DNA of 64,000 nucleotides, from positions 5,070,001 through 5,134,000 of the forward strand of contig NZ_SOBN01000001.1 in the NCBI RefSeq assembly GCF_004365705.1, written 5' to 3'. The stretch is from Streptomyces sp. 846.5 (GTDB lineage Bacteria > Actinomycetota > Actinomycetes > Streptomycetales > Streptomycetaceae). Every line of letters starts with the position of its first letter. The stretch's first letter is position 1. Below are positions 63,154 to 64,000 of this stretch, piece after piece. The position numbers were made by a program, and so were the translations under genes. The notes under the pieces are model-generated. The model saw only the letters and a list, made by a program, of their open reading frames with translations, was not told the DNA's origin and ran no database searches.

Positions 63154-63711
63154 ATGACCACCAGTCCGATTCCGGCCGCCCGGCCGGGGATGACCGTCAT
63201 CGGTGTCTCGATCGCCGTCCCCGAGCCCTGGGCGACCGAGATCCAGGACGCCCGCGCCGACTACGGCGATCCGCTGGCCCGGGCGATACCCACGCACATC
63301 ACCCTGCTGCCGCCGACCGAGGTGGCTGCGGACTCGCTGGGAGCGGTCGAGGAGCACCTGGCTGCCGCCGCGGCCGGGCACCGGCCGTTCCGGGTGCTGC
63401 TGCACGGCAGCGGCAGTTTCCGGCCGGTCTCCCCGGTGGTCTTCGTCCGGGTCGAGGCCGGGGTGCGGGAGTGCCGGGAGGTGGAGGCCTCGGTCCGCTC
63501 CGGCCTGCTGGCGCGGGAGCTGAACTTCCCCTACCACCCGCATGTGACGGTGGCGCACGGGGTCGGCTCGGTGGCCCTGGACAAGGCCCTCGCCGACCTC
63601 CGGGGCTACCGCGCCGACTTCACCGTCCCGGGGTTCAGCCTGTACCGGTTCGGGGCGGACGAGGTCTGGCGGCCGCTGCGCCGCTTCGGCTTCGACCCGC
63701 GCAGAGGGTGA
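63154..63711 (+). CDS. 2'-5' RNA ligase family protein (2H phosphoesterase)
   Basis: 185 aa. Two HxT motifs, HITLLPP and HVTVAHG, separated by ~80 residues, mark the 2H phosphoesterase active site. Such proteins act on 2',3'- or 2',5'-phosphodiester bonds of RNA or nucleotides. It is directly coupled to trpS, an order common in Streptomyces; a role in tRNA or RNA processing is plausible but not shown. Confidence 0.88.
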   Translation: MTTSPIPAARPGMTVIGVSIAVPEPWATEIQDARADYGDPLARAIPTHITLLPPTEVAADSLGAVEEHLAAAAAGHRPFRVLLHGSGSFRPVSPVVFVRVEAGVRECREVEASVRSGLLARELNFPYHPHVTVAHGVGSVALDKALADLRGYRADFTVPGFSLYRFGADEVWRPLRRFGFDPRRG

Positions 63712-63913
63712 ACGCGTTCTGACCGGAATCATGACGGGATGTGAAGATCCGATACACGGTTGTTAAGAGTGCGACCAGACGCAAATAGACGTGAAGAACA
63801 ACGATCGATTAACGTCAGGTGTGGATTCGAGGGCCAGTTGGGGCACGCGGCGCTGCGTCGGTTCTTACCTGGCTCTTGGGACCGGTTCCATGCCCACGAT
63901 CTGATGGATGATC

Positions 63914-64000
63914 ATGCCCCGCTTCAGCATCGTAGTACCCCACACCGAGGACGCCACCTACCTGCGTGACGTCCTCGACTCCGTACTGACCCAGGTCTTC
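63914..64000 (+). CDS. Start of a family 2 glycosyltransferase gene (runs off the window)
   Basis: Only 29 codons are inside the window. They begin PRFSIVVPHTEDATYLRDVL and continue DSVLTQVF, matching the N terminus of GT2 enzymes (compare PRLSVVVPIYNVERYLDECL at 12711). No stop occurs before the edge. The 200 bp upstream (63712-63913) are relatively AT-rich, hold no gene and probably contain its promoter. Confidence 0.7.
   Translation, partial: MPRFSIVVPHTEDATYLRDVLDSVLTQVF

Overview
The window is chromosomal DNA of a high-GC actinomycete, almost certainly a member of the Streptomycetaceae (Streptomyces, Streptacidiphilus or Kitasatospora type). The evidence is the very high third-position GC, frequent GTG starts, and a gene order (guaA, pcrA, icmB, sucCD, purNH, folD-DUF3017, mdh, glyA, trpS) that matches the conserved central part of Streptomyces chromosomes. 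No rRNA, tRNA, CRISPR array, phage or plasmid replication gene was found. Most of the window is core genome, with a few accessory or decaying patches.

Region by region. 1-13.7 kb: a cell-surface and carbohydrate block. It holds a GT39-like membrane glycosyltransferase, a succinate-semialdehyde dehydrogenase, a GMC oxidoreductase with a cysteine cluster, a degenerate acyltransferase-3/SGNH protein, a minus-strand operon (Gln/Pro-rich membrane protein, processive GT2, TIM-barrel glycosidase), then HAD, Nudix and GT2 genes. 13.7-16.9 kb: two IS110-family transposase genes placed tail to tail with 5 bp between their stops; each has about 320-360 bp of non-coding DNA upstream that could carry a bridge RNA. 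16.9-22.9 kb: a TMEM175-like channel; a long non-coding stretch ending in a Phe-rich leader peptide and a strong hairpin ahead of chorismate mutase; then a broken pst-like operon (C-terminal remnant of pstA, a surface PstS-like protein, a sortase fold lacking all three catalytic residues, and PstB).

22.9-36.7 kb: guaA, a class II aldolase-like protein, DoxX, a divergent PspC/histidine kinase/response regulator set that resembles LiaFSR, an NlpC/P60 hydrolase, pcrA, an M23 peptidase, a lipase-like hydrolase and icmB. 36.8-44.5 kb: a divergent five-gene module, DUF5691-SWIM on the minus strand and MoxR ATPase-DUF5682-VWA on the plus strand, which looks like a chaperone or conflict-type system of unknown function. 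44.5-54.5 kb: an anti-sigma-like ATPase, sucCD, a membrane-tethered sigma-like protein, DUF6350, a Pro-rich membrane protein, purN, purH and an RDD protein. 55-64 kb: folD-DUF3017, mdh, a ZTP (pfl) riboswitch in front of glyA, a CNNM/CorC protein, a GT2, trpS, a 2H phosphoesterase and the start of another GT2.

Functional links. purN, purH, folD and glyA form a one-carbon/purine set within 8 kb; the ZTP riboswitch upstream of glyA senses the purine intermediate that accumulates when 10-formyl-THF is short. sucCD and mdh supply the TCA cycle. The most unusual signals are the putative Phe attenuator of chorismate mutase, the pst/pseudosortase operon, the MoxR-VWA-DUF5682 module and the IS110 pair.
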